From Aegilops tauschii subsp. strangulata (Eukaryota; Streptophyta; Magnoliopsida; Poales; Poaceae): a DNA stretch of 64,000 bases. Each line of letters begins with the position of its first letter. Position 1 is the stretch's first letter. The DNA lies in NCBI RefSeq assembly GCF_002575655.3, contig NC_053039.3:220243622-220307621 (forward strand), in the 5' to 3' direction. Made by a program: the position numbers and the translations under genes. This document shows positions 1 through 10,606 of this stretch, piece by piece. Below the pieces are notes generated by a model. It was not told the DNA's origin and did no database searches. It saw only the letters and a list, made by a program, of their open reading frames with translations.

Positions 1-83
1 TATGCGAAATAAAAATAGACAGGGAGGGAGTACTAGTAGGTGTCTGTTGGAGAATATCAAATTCTTGTTGTTCCTCTGTTTAC

Positions 84-160
84 TACTACCTCCGTCCCAA
101 AATATATTTGACACTAGCATAGTGTCAAAAACGTTCTTATATTTTGGGACGGAGGGAGTA
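84..160. mobile_element. Stowaway-type MITE in an intron of the host gene
   Basis: A 77-bp foldback element. The ends are inverted repeats (left TACTACCTCCGTCCCAAAAT, right the complement with one mismatch) and carry TA at both outer edges, the target of Tc1/mariner-type Stowaway elements. It lies in intron DNA just upstream of the exon starting at 206. It has no coding capacity. The family is one of the commonest MITEs in grass introns. Confidence 0.9.
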
Positions 161-205
161 TTTTTCTATGCAATACACGAACTAAATTATGTTACATTCT
201 TTTAG

Positions 206-1938
206 GATTCTTGAGTCCCGGCCACAAAACAGAATGTATTGCATCTGCCCGGTTGGATTCATCAGAGGATTGTAATCTTGTGAAAAGGTAATTCTCCAGA
301 TTAAAATAAGTACAGCTGCACTGAATTATCTGGCCATTTTTATTAAAATGAGAAGGCCAACCTGTAGGGATATTAATACTGAAGTGATCTGCAAGGAGGA
401 AGAGAAACAGGAACTTGTTCCTTCTTCTGACACTCGCACCCTTCATGAAACATCAAATACTGATGAACCTGGTAAACCTCAGTTTTATTATTCTTGTTTG
501 TACACTTTAACCATAGAAGCTTTATTAAAATATATTTGTTTTATTCAGATGAACAGAGAATAACCCTGCTGCAAGCTGCGGAAACATCGGCTTCAGCAGA
601 TAAGCAGCTTAGCTCCGAGCTGGAGGACGATGAATTTAAGGAACACAACTTTAGCAGTGAAGAAACGATTGGCATATTTGGTGTTGGATCGGTGAAGAGT
701 AATCTATTCCATTTGCATGAAGACTCTCACACCAATCCTATCCAGGGAAAGGAGCTCCCAGATAACCTATCTGCACCCAAATCTCCTGAACAGTCCACGT
801 TTGGTCAGGCTGAGAGTCTTTTAGGATCAGGTCAGTATTTGTGATGACTTGATTGTATTTTTTAACCTGGATGCATTTTAATACCTAGAAAATTTACTTA
901 TTGTATTGCGCTGTGACACTTCTACCAGGCATTTGTCAGGCTGTCGTTCAAAGGAGTACAGAAGAAATCAACACCAAGCTCCAACATGAGCGTAAAGAGG
1001 AATGCAGTAAGTACATTGACGATCAAACCACTCTCATGTCTGAATGTGCACTGTTTGGAGGATCAGTAAGTGGAACGACACTGCTGCCAACTGCAGAAAC
1101 ATCTTCATTGCCAGATGAGCAATTTGGCCCTATGCTCGAGTGTGACGAATTTGAGGAACGTGACCGTAGTTATGATGAAGATGCAAGCTACTTATTTGGT
1201 TCTGGGTCTCTGAAGAACAATGTGCCCAATCTGGGTCATAAGGAGGAATACTATGAGCACAGTGATGATCCAGCCATACTATCAGGTGGCATGCCCAAGC
1301 CCTCACCGATTAGAGAATCAGAAAGTGGAGTGGCACTGCAGCCAGCTGAAGAAACACCAGCATTGACAAATGAGCACCTTAACTTTGAGATGGAGGAACT
1401 GGGCCTTTGCATTAGTGACATGTCTGATACTGGATTAATGGAGAACAACGATCTATCTTGCTTGCCCAAAGACACTTATATGGAAACGTGGAACGAAGAT
1501 GAGATTTCAATTGGCACGCCTGCAGCTAAATCTCCAGGAGAATCTGCAGTTTGCCCAGATGACAGGGTTCCTGGGTCAGTAGGTCAGCATATTTCTTTAA
1601 CTGTTACACTGTTTCTTTTTGCCAGGAACAATTTTAGTTCCTTGCCTGCTATATATGCTTTGCTTACTACGTTTCCTGACTCTTTAACATCAGGAATCTG
1701 CCAAACTAGTGGGCGACGGCGCATAGATGAAATTAGCACAAAGTTGCTGAGCTTCAAAATTTCGAGTGCAGTCAAAGGAAGTTACATTGCCATGGACTCT
1801 GCTGATGAGCCGAAGCAAGGCGACAACCTGAGTCCGGCTGCTTTGCCAGGGAACTGGGAGAATGTTTCTGCAGCCAAAGCAGATAATCCTGCAAAGCAAA
1901 ACAGTGACTGCTCGGTTGTGAAGGACTCCTCAAGCTGA
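206..1938 (+). CDS. 3' part of a spliced host gene, acidic repeat-containing protein of unknown function
   Basis: Five exons can be joined in one frame: 206-287, 368-471, 549-830, 929-1582 and 1694-1938, all with GT-AG introns of 77-111 bp. The phases match at every junction and give about 454 residues ending at TGA 1936-1938. The 5' end lies outside the window. The protein is acidic, rich in Ser and Glu, and has no domain I recognise. It repeats itself: the phrases LLQAAETSAS, LLPTAETSSL and LQPAEETPAL each open a similar acidic block, and the exons at 929 and 1694 both begin, after a phase-1 junction, with Gly-Ile-Cys-Gln followed by a Glu/Asp-Glu-Ile-x-Thr-Lys-Leu stretch. This suggests internal exon duplication. 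Unlike the rest of the window it has no in-frame stops, so it is probably an intact gene. No transmembrane segment is evident in the joined exons. Confidence 0.75.
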
Positions 1939-2882
1939 GGGACCACCGATGGATTGTAGATTGTTAGGTTAGTGTTTTGGTTCTTTCTTCAACCTTTGGT
2001 TGAAGGAAGTGATTATGTCTGCGAGGAAGCAAAATCAATATATATAGGAGTACTTGTGAGATTGGCTCCGTGCTTGTCTTAAAACTATTTGCTGTTTAGT
2101 TTAGTGTGTTCATGATAATAGAAGAGATTGATGCAATTGTCCATAATACTATCCTTTAGGTTAGTTTTTGCGATCTATGAGAAGCGCTACCTGTTAATAT
2201 CATTGCGTCTGTTCAATACGTTCAGTGTTTAGGAGTTGCGTTTGTGGTTCCGTGTTTCGCTAGTTGTCAACTGGTTTGTCGCAAGTTTGTTCTGAATGGT
2301 ATGGGCTACATACCTGGAGAATCGGCGGCGGCACCAGGTATTGGAGAACGATCGTTTCTCGCGGACGAGCTTGAAGAGCCATCTGTGCGTACAGATTAGC
2401 CATGACATTTGCATTTTGAAGGTGGGATCGACATGATTTTTGTCGAAGCAACATGGCGAAAACAGGGCGAGTTTGCAAGGTGTTCTCTCATTGTCCACGA
2501 GAATTGCTGCCGTGGCCTCCGCTCCTTCGCGGTTGCCGGGTGGCGACGACAATGATTCGGCTCTAGTGTGGTGAGTTGTAGCGCACCATCTTGGAGGAGA
2601 ATCAATTTGGTGGGGGCTTGTTTCAACGTGGAAATCCCCTCGGGATTCGCCAAATCGCTCCAGGCGAAAGCATGAGCAACGGTGGATGAGGTGGAACACC
2701 AGGATCTCCTGGGCATGAGGAAACATCATCTCTTCGCTCCGATATGACTGTTCTACAAACTGAGGCCCACTATTGGAGTAAACAAAATGGTTGGAATGTT
2801 GCTATGGGCGGAGTTCAGAACTCAGTTTCAGATCTGGGCTTACAGTTAGTGTCTATGAATGAGGTTTTGGAATACTTGATGC
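1939..2882. other. 3' UTR of the host gene, then unassigned DNA
   Basis: The first 200-300 bp after the stop are AT-rich and look like a 3' UTR (AATCAATATATATA near 2033). From about 2230 to 2730 the sequence is more GC-rich and has overlapping open frames on the minus strand (longest 166 codons) with no recognisable domain and no splice partners. I see no gene here that I can support. It may be a remnant of an old repeat. Confidence 0.4.
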
Positions 2883-3380
2883 TGATATCTGCCCCACGTG
2901 CGGCAGAGAGGGAGGCGAACCACACGTCTCTATAGCAAAACAGATTACCACGTCACCACATATATGTGGGTATCTTTTAGGATATTCAGTTTTTAAAATG
3001 TTTTATCTTTTAAATGAAAAATCCGATTGAAAATCTGTTTTCATCATTAAATCCGTCGCGACGGTTTTGACAACTTTTTTTTGTTAAAAATTGTCATGTC
3101 TATTGCACATAAATTGCCATGGTGTTTACATTAAAGTTGTCATGGTGTTTACTTAAAATTGTCATGATGTGCCATGTCTAGTTTTGAAGATCTCGTGGAG
3201 ACGGATTTAATGGTGAAAACGGATTTGTAATCAGATTTTTTATTTAGGAAATAAAACATTTTTAAGACTGAAAACCAAAAAGATTCCCGCTGATGTCATA
3301 TGTTTTGACATGGCAAAATGGATGGTAATGGAGGCGTTTGGGCCATGTTGCTTCGTGCCACACGTGTGGCATTTATCATT
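2883..3380. mobile_element. Mutator-like MITE with long terminal inverted repeats
   Basis: About 500 bp. The left arm (about 2883-3062) and right arm (about 3190-3380) are inverted copies of each other over well over 100 bp. Paired landmarks are TTTAAATGAAAAATC versus the complement of GATTTTTTATTTAG, and AATCCGTCGC versus the complement of GACGGATTT. The outer tips contain TGCCCCACGTGCGGCA and the complement of TGCCACACGTGTGGCA. The centre repeats the phrase 'attgtcatg/aattgccatgg' several times. No open frame. Long TIRs and no coding capacity fit a non-autonomous Mutator-type element. A clean 9-bp target duplication was not found, so the outer limits are approximate. Confidence 0.65.
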
Positions 3381-4071
3381 TGGGATCCTTTAAACCCATT
3401 TCTCCGTCGTCCTGGCCTCACCCCCTCGTGTCGCCTCCCGTGGGCGACGCCAGGGGACCCAAACCTTAGCGTCGCCAACCCCCTCTCCTCTATTCTCCTG
3501 CGGCCGTTGCCGTCGACCATGTCTGCGGTGGCGGCAGGCCCGATGCCAAAGCGCTAGCGCGGGTGGTGTGCTGCGTGATCTCCCGGAAGCGGCAAGGCCG
3601 ACTCCGGTGTTGGATCTGCAAGCAGTAGGTCGGGCGGCACCCCTTGCCTGTGCGGCGACGGCCTGATCCATGGCCGGCATGGTGCTCTTCCCTTCCTACT
3701 GGCGGGATGGATTTGTGCTTGTAGATGGGTGGCGGCGGAGGCCACGGATCTGGCGTCCCGTCCAGGTCCGCCACGGGGTGGTTTTGTCCAACTGGCAGCG
3801 CGAGGAGGGACCGGTGAGGGAAGGCTGGAGGCTCCCTACCGACGAGGCTTCGTACGGTTCCAGTCAGCTGCGAGATCGGACGGACGCGACTGGTGAAAAT
3901 CGCGCCGACTACGGCCACGACGGACGATGGCGGCGTCTGTGACGTCATTCCATTCTTCAGGCATCGTTGTTGCAGGTTGCGACATCATGTTCGTGATGCT
4001 CCGGTGGAAACCCTAGATCTAGGTCTTCCCAGGTCGGACGATCATGGCATCTTCGATGCCGTTTTCCCTCC
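3381..4071 (+). mobile_element. LINE-like non-coding element, 5' part (split)
   Basis: GC-rich stretch opening with phrases such as 'gtcgcctcccgtgggcgacgcc', typical of the 5' leader of a common Triticeae non-LTR family. No long frame and no endonuclease or reverse transcriptase. It continues at 8856 beyond the LTR element inserted at 4072: the 5-bp sequence CCTCC at 4067-4071 is repeated at 8851-8855. Assignment rests on memory of the family's look, so the class is uncertain. Confidence 0.5.
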
Positions 4072-5474
4072 TGATAACCCACAAGTATAGGGGATCGCGA
4101 CAGTTTTCGAGGGTAGAGTATTCAACCCAAATTTATTGATTCGATACCAGGGAAGCCAAAGAATATTTGTAAGTATTAGCAGTTGAGTTGTCAATTCAAC
4201 CACACCTGGAGATTAAATATCTGCAGCAAAGTGATCAGTAGCACAGTAATATGATAGTTTGGTAGTAGTAGTAACGATAACAGCGGTAACGGTAACAACA
4301 GTAACAGTTTTGTAGCAGTTGTAACAATAGCAATAGCAATAGTAACTTAGCAAGAGCAATATGTGAAAAGCTCGTAGGCATTGGATCGGTGGTAAAGTTG
4401 GATAATATTCATCATATAACAATCATAACCTAGGGCGACACAGAACTAGCTCCAGTTCATAAATATAATGTAGGCATTTATTCCGTAAATAGTCGTACGT
4501 GCTTATGGAAAAGAACTTGCATGACATATTTTGTCCTACCCTCCCGTGGCAGCGGGGTCCATAAGGAAACTAAGGGATATTAAGACCTCCTTTTAATAGA
4601 GAACCGGAACAAAGCATTAACACATAGTGAATACATGAACTCCTCAAACTACGGTCATCACCGGAAAGTATCCCAATTGTTGTCACCTTGGGGTTTACGG
4701 ACCATAACTCGTAATAGGCGCATATAACTTGCAAGATCGGATCACGAACATAGATATAATGGTGAAAACATAAACGGTTCAGATCTGAAATCATGGCATT
4801 TGGGCCCTAGTGACAAGCATTAAGCATAACAAAAAGTCACAGCAACATCAATCTCAGAACATAGTGGATACTAGGGATCAAGCCCTAACAAAACTAACTC
4901 GATTACATGGTGAATCTCATCTAACCCATAACCGTCCAGCAAGCCTATGAAGGAATTACTCACTCCCGGCGGTGAACATCATGAAATTGGTGATGGAGGA
5001 CGTTGGTAATGACGAAGATCGAAGATCCCTCTTTCCGGAGACCCGAACGGGCTCCAAATCTGGCCTCCCGATGAAGAACAGGAGGTGGCGGCAGCTCCGT
5101 ATCGTAAAATGCGATGGAACTTACTCTCCTATTGTTTTTTGGAAACATAGGATTTTATAGCGTCGGAATTAGGGTCAACAGAGCCTCGTGGGCCCCACTA
5201 CCCACCAGGGCACGCCAGAGGGGGGTGGCGCACCCTGGTGCCTTGTGGGCAGCCAGGCCCCCCTCCAGTGGGTCTTGGTTCCAATAATTTTCATTCATTC
5301 CAAAATAATTCTCCTTAAAGTTTCGTTCAATTCCAAGAACTTTTATTTCTGCACAAAAACAACACCATGGTAGTTCTGCTGAAAACAATGTCTAGTTTCA
5401 TTCAAATCATGCAAATTAGAGTCCAAAACAAGAGCAAAAGTGTTAGGAATAGTAGATACGATGGAGACATATCA
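4072..5474 (-). repeat. 3' LTR of the Athila-like element
   Basis: 1,403 bp, beginning TGATAACCCACAAGTATAGG and ending GAGACATATCA in window orientation. It aligns throughout with 7439-8850. It contains a run of 'agtaac/agcaat' trinucleotide-like repeats around 4255-4360, the source of an apparent Tyr/Cys-rich open frame that I do not regard as a gene. Confidence 0.9.
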
Positions 5475-5490
5475 ACTCCCCCAAGCTTAA
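5475..5490 (-). other. Polypurine tract of the Athila-like element
   Basis: Minus strand reads AAGCTTGGGGGAGT directly before the LTR terminus TGATATG, the standard position for plus-strand DNA priming. Confidence 0.8.
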
Positions 5491-5569
5491 CCCATTGCTT
5501 GTCCTCAAGCAATTCAGTTGACAAACTGAAAGTGATAAAGAAAAACTTTTACGAACTCTTTTGTTCCTG

Positions 5570-5572
<3 letters not shown>

Positions 5573-5622
<50 letters not shown>
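5573..5622. repeat. Compound microsatellite (AC)n(AT)n
   Basis: About 19 AC units (5573-5610) followed directly by 6 AT units (5611-5622), inside the internal domain of the Athila-like element. Confidence 0.95.
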
Positions 5623-6700
5623 GCTTAAATAACACCCAGGTTTTCAGCAAAGATCATAACTAACCATGCAAACAATAACTCTTAGAAATTATATTCACTC
5701 ATATCAATGGCATAATCAACTAGCGAGAAATAATAAGACATTTCAAATGCCAACACTTTGTGAAAACAATCATGATATAATATGACAACAATGGTATCTC
5801 GCTAGCCCTTTCTAAGACCGTAAAACATAAATGCAAAGCACCTCCAAAGTTCAAGCAACGACTAAAAACATTATAATTCATGATAGAAGAGATCCAGTCA
5901 TGATGCATTCAACATTAACTATACACAATGCATGAGGATGACAATAGTGCTCTCAGGTAAGGTGCTTGTTTGAGAAGGTGATGACTCAACATAAAAGTAA
6001 ATAACATAAAAGTAAATAGATAGGCCCTTCATAGAGGGAAGCAGGGATTTGCAGAGATGCCAGAGCTCAAAGCTTAAATCAGGGATAAATATAATTTCGG
6101 GAGGTATACCTTCCTGTCAACATTACGACCAAGAGTTTTCAGTATCTTCCATGCTAAACACATTAGCGGCGGTTCCCAAGCGATAAAAGTAAAGTTTACT
6201 ACCCCTCCACCAACAAACACAAGCCATGGCCAACCGAATCCACGGGTGCCTTCCATACCAACAACGGTCGAGGGAGTTTTGTTTAATTATTTGTAATTTT
6301 TTATTTCGGGACTAGGCATCCCTATTACCACCCCCTCTCGTGCAAGGACGAGTGAATAAACACTTATCATGAGAATAACCCGCTTAGCATGGAAGATACT
6401 AACCACCCCCTGTCGCTCCATGAGCGGTCCAGGCACACAAAACATATGTTCATTTGAAATTTTAGAGGTGGCACATGCAAATTTACTTGGAACAGCAGGG
6501 TAATACCGCATATAGGTAGATATATTGGACTCATCTGGAATGACTTTGGTTTAAGGATTTTGATGCACAAGTAGTATTCCCGCTTAGTACAGTCATGAAC
6601 ATGCATTACGTGCATTACGAACAATCAACAATGAATACTAGCATGAGTAGGATATAAACACCATGAACATAAATATTGTGGAGGCTATGTTGGTTTTGAT
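5623..6700 (-). other. Internal non-coding domain of the Athila-like element
   Basis: AT-rich, with short open frames only. One minus-strand frame (6256-6074, about 60 codons) is Trp/Gly/Val-rich and has no recognised domain. This is the untranslated body typical of large non-autonomous retrotransposon derivatives. Confidence 0.6.
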
Positions 6701-7350
6701 TCAACTATATGCGTGAACAAGGAAAAGCGGGTATGAGCTCATACCCTGTTGTGGCACAGTTTCAGTTTCATAGCCATGGAAAGGATCAGATTCAACGAAA
6801 GTAATTAACTCTGGGTCAACAGAGAATTCATAATCCTTATCAGTAAGGAAGATAGGTGAAGTAGCAAACTTAGGATCATATTTCATTCTAGCATTCAAGG
6901 ATTTTTCTTTCAACTTGCATAATAATTTCTTGAGATCATCTCTATCCTTACAAGCAAGAAAGTCTCTAGCTACCTCTCCATCCATAACATAACCCTTAGG
7001 TATCTTAGGCATTTCAAATCTAGGAGAGCTAGGTCTAATAGGTGTTCCATAATTCTCAGTTTCAAAGACTTCATCAGTTTCATCATTCTCAATAATTTTA
7101 ACTCTAGCAAGTTATTCATCAAGAAATTCACCTAGTGGCACATTATCATCAAGCAAGGTACTAGCATTATCATAAGCATCATTCATAGCAAAAGTAGCAT
7201 CATCAATAACTTGCGACATATCAGGATTAATAGCATGTGGTGGTGTTGCAAGCTTACTCAAATCAGAAGGTGAATCAAGTGCAGAGTGTGATGGCAATTA
7301 CTTACCTCCCCTCGTCTTAGAGGGAACGGTCTTGGTTTTGGTATCTTTCA
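6701..7350 (-). pseudogene. Degenerate coding remnant of the Athila-like element
   Basis: Two minus-strand blocks, 7297-7112 and 7012-6701, read as successive parts of one hydrophilic protein interrupted by stop codons and probably a shift. The first is Ser/Asp/Ala-rich (DPSDLSKL-like start, DNASTLLDDN). The second is Lys/Asp/Leu-rich (VARDFLACKDRDDLKKLLCK) and could be helical. No zinc knuckle or catalytic motif is visible. It lies just inside the primer-binding site, where gag would be, so it may be a reduced gag relic. Function unknown. Confidence 0.5.
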
Positions 7351-7409
7351 GATTCTTCAAAGTGATCAATAGATATACATCCCAAGTGACTCAACAAATA
7401 TAGATATGC

Positions 7410-7427
7410 TCCCCGGCAAAAGCGCCA
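7410..7427 (-). other. Primer-binding site, tRNA-Asp type
   Basis: Minus strand TGGCGCTTTTGCCGGGGA, 11 nt inside the 5' LTR. It matches the complement of the 3' end of plant tRNA-Asp except for two bases. Confidence 0.75.
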
Positions 7428-7438
7428 GAAAAAGGTCT

Positions 7439-8850
7439 TGATAACCCACAAGTATAGGGGATCGCAATAGTTTTCGAGGGTAGAGTATTCAACCCAAATT
7501 TATTGATTCGACGCAAGGGGAGCCAAAGAATATTTGTAAGTATTAGCAGTTGAGTTGTAAATTCAACCACACCTGGAGATGAAATATCTGCAGCAAAGTG
7601 ATCAGTAGCACAGTAATATGATAGTTTGATAGTAGTAGTAACGATAGCAGCGGTAACGGTAACAACAGTAACAGTTTTGTAGCAGTTGTAACAGTAGCAA
7701 TAGCAATAGTAACTTAGCAAGAACAATATGTGAAAATCTCGTAGGCATTGGATCGGTGGTAACATTGGATAATATTCATCATATAACAGACATAACCTAG
7801 GGCGACACAGAACTAGCTCCAGTTCATAAATATAATGTAGGCATGTATTCCTTAAATATTCGTACGTACTTATGGATAAGAACTTGCATGGCATCTTTTG
7901 TCCTACCCTCCCGTGGCAGCGGGGTCCATAAGAAAACTAAGGGATATTAAGGCCTCCTTTTAATAGAGAACCGGAACAAAGCAGTAACACTTTGTGAATA
8001 CACGAACTCCTCAAACTACGGTCATCACCGGAAAGTATCCCAATTATTGTCACCTTGGGGTTTACGGATCATAACTCGTAATAGGTGCATATAACTTGCA
8101 ATATCGGATCACAAACATAGATATAATGGTGAAAACATAAACGGTTCAGAACTGAAATTATGGCACTCGGGCCCTAGTGACAAGCATTAAACATAGCAAA
8201 GTCATAGCAACATCAATCTCAGAACATAGTGGATACTAGGGATCAAGCCCTATCAAAACTAACTCGATTACATGATGAATGTCATCCAACCCACCACCTT
8301 CCAGCAAGCCTACAAAGGAATTACTCACTCCCAATGGTGAGTATCATGAAATTGGTGATGGAGGATGGTTGGTGATGACGAAGACCGAAGATCCCCCTCT
8401 CCGGAGCCCCGAACAGGCTCCAGATCTGCCTCCCGATGAAGACCAGGAGGTGGCAGCGGCTCCATATCGTAAAACGCGATGAAACTTCCTCTCCTATTTT
8501 TTCTAGAAAAATAGGATTTATAGCATCGGAATTAGGGTCAGCGGGGCCTCATGGGCCCCACTACCCAGTGGGTGCGCCAGAGGGGCGTGGCGCGCCCTGG
8601 TACCTTGGCCCTTGTGGGCAGCTGCCCCCCTATAGTGGGTCTTAGTTCCAGTAATTTTCATTTATTCCAAAATAATTCTCCAAAAAGTTTCGTCCAATTC
8701 CGAGAACTTTTATTTCTGCACAAAAACAATACCATGGTAGTTCTGCTGAAAACAACATCAATTCGGGTTAGTTTCATTCAAATCATGCAAATTAGAGTCC
8801 AAAACAAGAGCAAAAGCGTTAGGAAAAGTAGATACGATGGAGATGTATCA
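7439..8850 (-). repeat. 5' LTR of the Athila-like element
   Basis: 1,412 bp, TGATAACCC...GATGTATCA in window orientation, paired with 4072-5474 and differing from it by scattered substitutions and short indels. Confidence 0.9.
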
Positions 8851-8855
8851 CCTCC

Positions 8856-9345
8856 CGGGGGCATTGTTTTTGAGCAGGTGGTGACTGGAGGGGCCCAGAG
8901 GTGGAGCGGTGTTACATCCTCCGCATCGAGACGGCGGATCTCGGCGGTGTGGCACAGTGGAGTCTCAGCGTCCGATGCATGTAGACGGACTCACGCAGGC
9001 GGTGTCGACGACAGGCCTAGCAAGGTCGATGTGTCAGTACCTGCTCTGAAGATGGATCGGTGGAAGATCGGTGGAAGACGGCGGCTACCTCCTCTGAGGG
9101 TGCGCCGGACCGGTGTGTGCCCCAAACCCGACAATGTGGCTTAGTTGGGGCCTCCAATTTTAGATGCTAGGCTTTGGTGTGAGGTCTGTTTGGTATTCAG
9201 CTCGGACTATCGACATCCCTTTGTTAAGTGGATAGGAGTAGCGATAGATGTTGCCAAGATGGTGACTTTAGACTTACCGATGTATTACTTTGTAAGGCCT
9301 TTGTGAATAATTTATAAAGTGGCTGCATGCATCGCCCGAACTGCA
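8856..9345 (+). mobile_element. LINE-like non-coding element, 3' part
   Basis: Continuation of 3381-4071. It ends with 'taaagtggctgcatgcatcg' near 9315-9335, the characteristic 3' end of a common Triticeae non-LTR family. The usual GC-rich tail and poly-A after it are missing, so the 3' terminus is truncated where the next repeat begins. Confidence 0.5.
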
Positions 9346-10088
9346 TGTAAGGCCTCCATATCCCCTAGAACTAGGGGATTACTCGAACATGGATACAACA
9401 GATATTATCATGATGTTCATGGTAATGAAAAAAGAATGATCAATGTAACACACATATGAATCCACAATAGGGTTCGGGATACAACTAGATGAAGAGAGAA
9501 GTCAATGGCGAAGATGTGGATGATGATGACGAGGGTTGACGTCGTAGTCTCCTTGATGGAGGCTATAGTGTGGCCATTCCCTTTTGTTGATCCCCACTTC
9601 GGGTCCCTTCTAGGGGTGAGGTTTTCTGCTTATGTATGTGGTTTTGGGGCCTCTCTATTCGCCCGCGAGATCCGATCATACGAGGTTGAGTAGTCGACTA
9701 GGGGGAGGCTGCATCATATGGTATGGCTGCTAATACGAGCAGGTGCGATTGTACCACATACCATCCTCTCTTGTAGAACGCTTGGGTTTCTTCCACCTGT
9801 TTGTAGCTTTGTAGGGAAGGCTTCTATCATGTCAATTAGCACAATTTCCACCAAAAAATAGGTGTTTTCCATTGATGCACAAAATCTCCTGCTTCTTTGG
9901 GATCCTAGCGAAATTAGGCAAAAAGGGTGTGCGAAAGCGGCAAAATATGAAAAATCCTACAACTAAGATGCAAAAACAAAGGTAAGAAATGATGCAAAAT
10001 GCACTCATGATCTCCCCCAAGTTTAGAATTTTGCTCATGTGAAAGAGCACCTAGCCTCTTGTTTTAGTGATGATGGCAATGTGATTAG
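9346..10088 (-). mobile_element. Fragment of an LTR retrotransposon (3' LTR plus polypurine tract)
   Basis: Minus strand: AAACTTGGGGGAGATCA (about 10008-10024) resembles a polypurine tract and is followed by TGAGTGCATTTTGC, a plausible LTR start at 10007 running toward lower coordinates. The left LTR end near 9346 is not clear. The sequence right of the tract continues across the solo LTR at 10089-35956 into 35962-36045. No reading frame of note (9505-9693 and 10050-9832 are short and without domains). Confidence 0.45.
10084..10088. other. Target-site duplication ATTAG, left copy
   Basis: ATTAG at 10084-10088 is repeated at 35957-35961 on the far side of the solo LTR. The two copies are 25.9 kb apart because of later insertions. 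Confidence 0.85.
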
Positions 10089-10258
10089 TGTTGGGAAACG
10101 TAGCATGCAATTTCCAAAAAATTCCTACGCTCACGCAAGATCTATCTAGGAGATGCATAGCAACGAGGGGGGGGGAGTGTGTCTACGTACCCTCGTAGAC
10201 CGAAAGAGGAAGCGTTTGACAACACGGTTGATGTAGTCGAACTTCTTCTAGCTCCGAC
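10089..10258 (-). repeat. Solo Angela/BARE-type LTR, left piece
   Basis: Begins TGTTGGGAAACG and reads through 'ggagatgcatagcaacga' and 'accctcgtagaccgaaag', the 3' end of an Angela/BARE/WIS-type LTR in reverse. It stops at CCGAC (10254-10258), where element D was inserted. The rest of the same LTR is at 34369-35956. There is no internal domain on either side, so it is a solo LTR. Confidence 0.85.
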
Positions 10259-10606
10259 TGAGGGAGTCCTGGATTAGGGGGTCCTCGGGTGTCCGGACTA
10301 TTTGATATGGGCCGTGAAGATAAAAGCAAAAGAATTTTCCCCCGTGTCCGGGTAGGACTCCTATATGCGTGGATGGCAAGTTTAATGTCCGGATATGTTA
10401 TTTCCTTCCCCTGCAAACCGACTCTGTATAACCTTTGCCCCTTCGGTGTGTATGTAAACCGGAGGGTTTAGTCTGTAGAGATCATCTGAATTCTCATAGG
10501 CTAGACAACTAGGGTTTAGCTATTACGATCTCGAGGTAGATCAACTCTTGTAACCCCTATACTAATTGAATACAATCAAGTAGGACGTAGGGTTTTACCT
10601 CCTTTA
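10259..10606 (+). repeat. 5' LTR remnant of element D
   Basis: Starts TGAGGGAGTCCTGG and matches the first part of 33894-34368 closely, including 'cctatactaattgaataca' and 'gttttac[c/t]tcctttaagagg', which are not in element C's LTRs. The last ~120 bp of the LTR are missing. The break at 10606/10607 joins it to the protease region of X. Confidence 0.85.

Larger units (their letters stand above)
4072..8850 (-). mobile_element. Complete non-autonomous LTR retrotransposon (Athila-like, LARD type)
   Basis: Two similar LTRs (4072-5474 and 7439-8850) flank only 1,964 bp of internal DNA. The element is bounded by the duplication CCTCC (4067-4071 and 8851-8855). Read on the minus strand it has LTR ends TG...CA, a primer-binding site next to the 5' LTR (7410-7427) and a polypurine tract next to the 3' LTR (5475-5490), so its orientation is minus. 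There is no gag-pol of usual size and no reverse transcriptase or integrase, so it must have been mobilised in trans. The tRNA-Asp type primer site is usual in Athila-group Ty3 elements. Family name not asserted. Confidence 0.85.

Noticed and set aside
2229..2729. 166-codon minus-strand frame
   Set aside because: No domain, no codon or splice support, and other open frames overlap it; treated as unassigned DNA.
7391..7894. 167-codon Tyr/Cys-rich frame
   Set aside because: Caused by trinucleotide-like repeats in the LTR; the other LTR copy (4213-4422) does not keep it.
10089..10258. Looked like an isolated truncated LTR
   Set aside because: The ATTAG and CCGAC duplications show it is the left piece of the solo LTR completed at 34369-35956.
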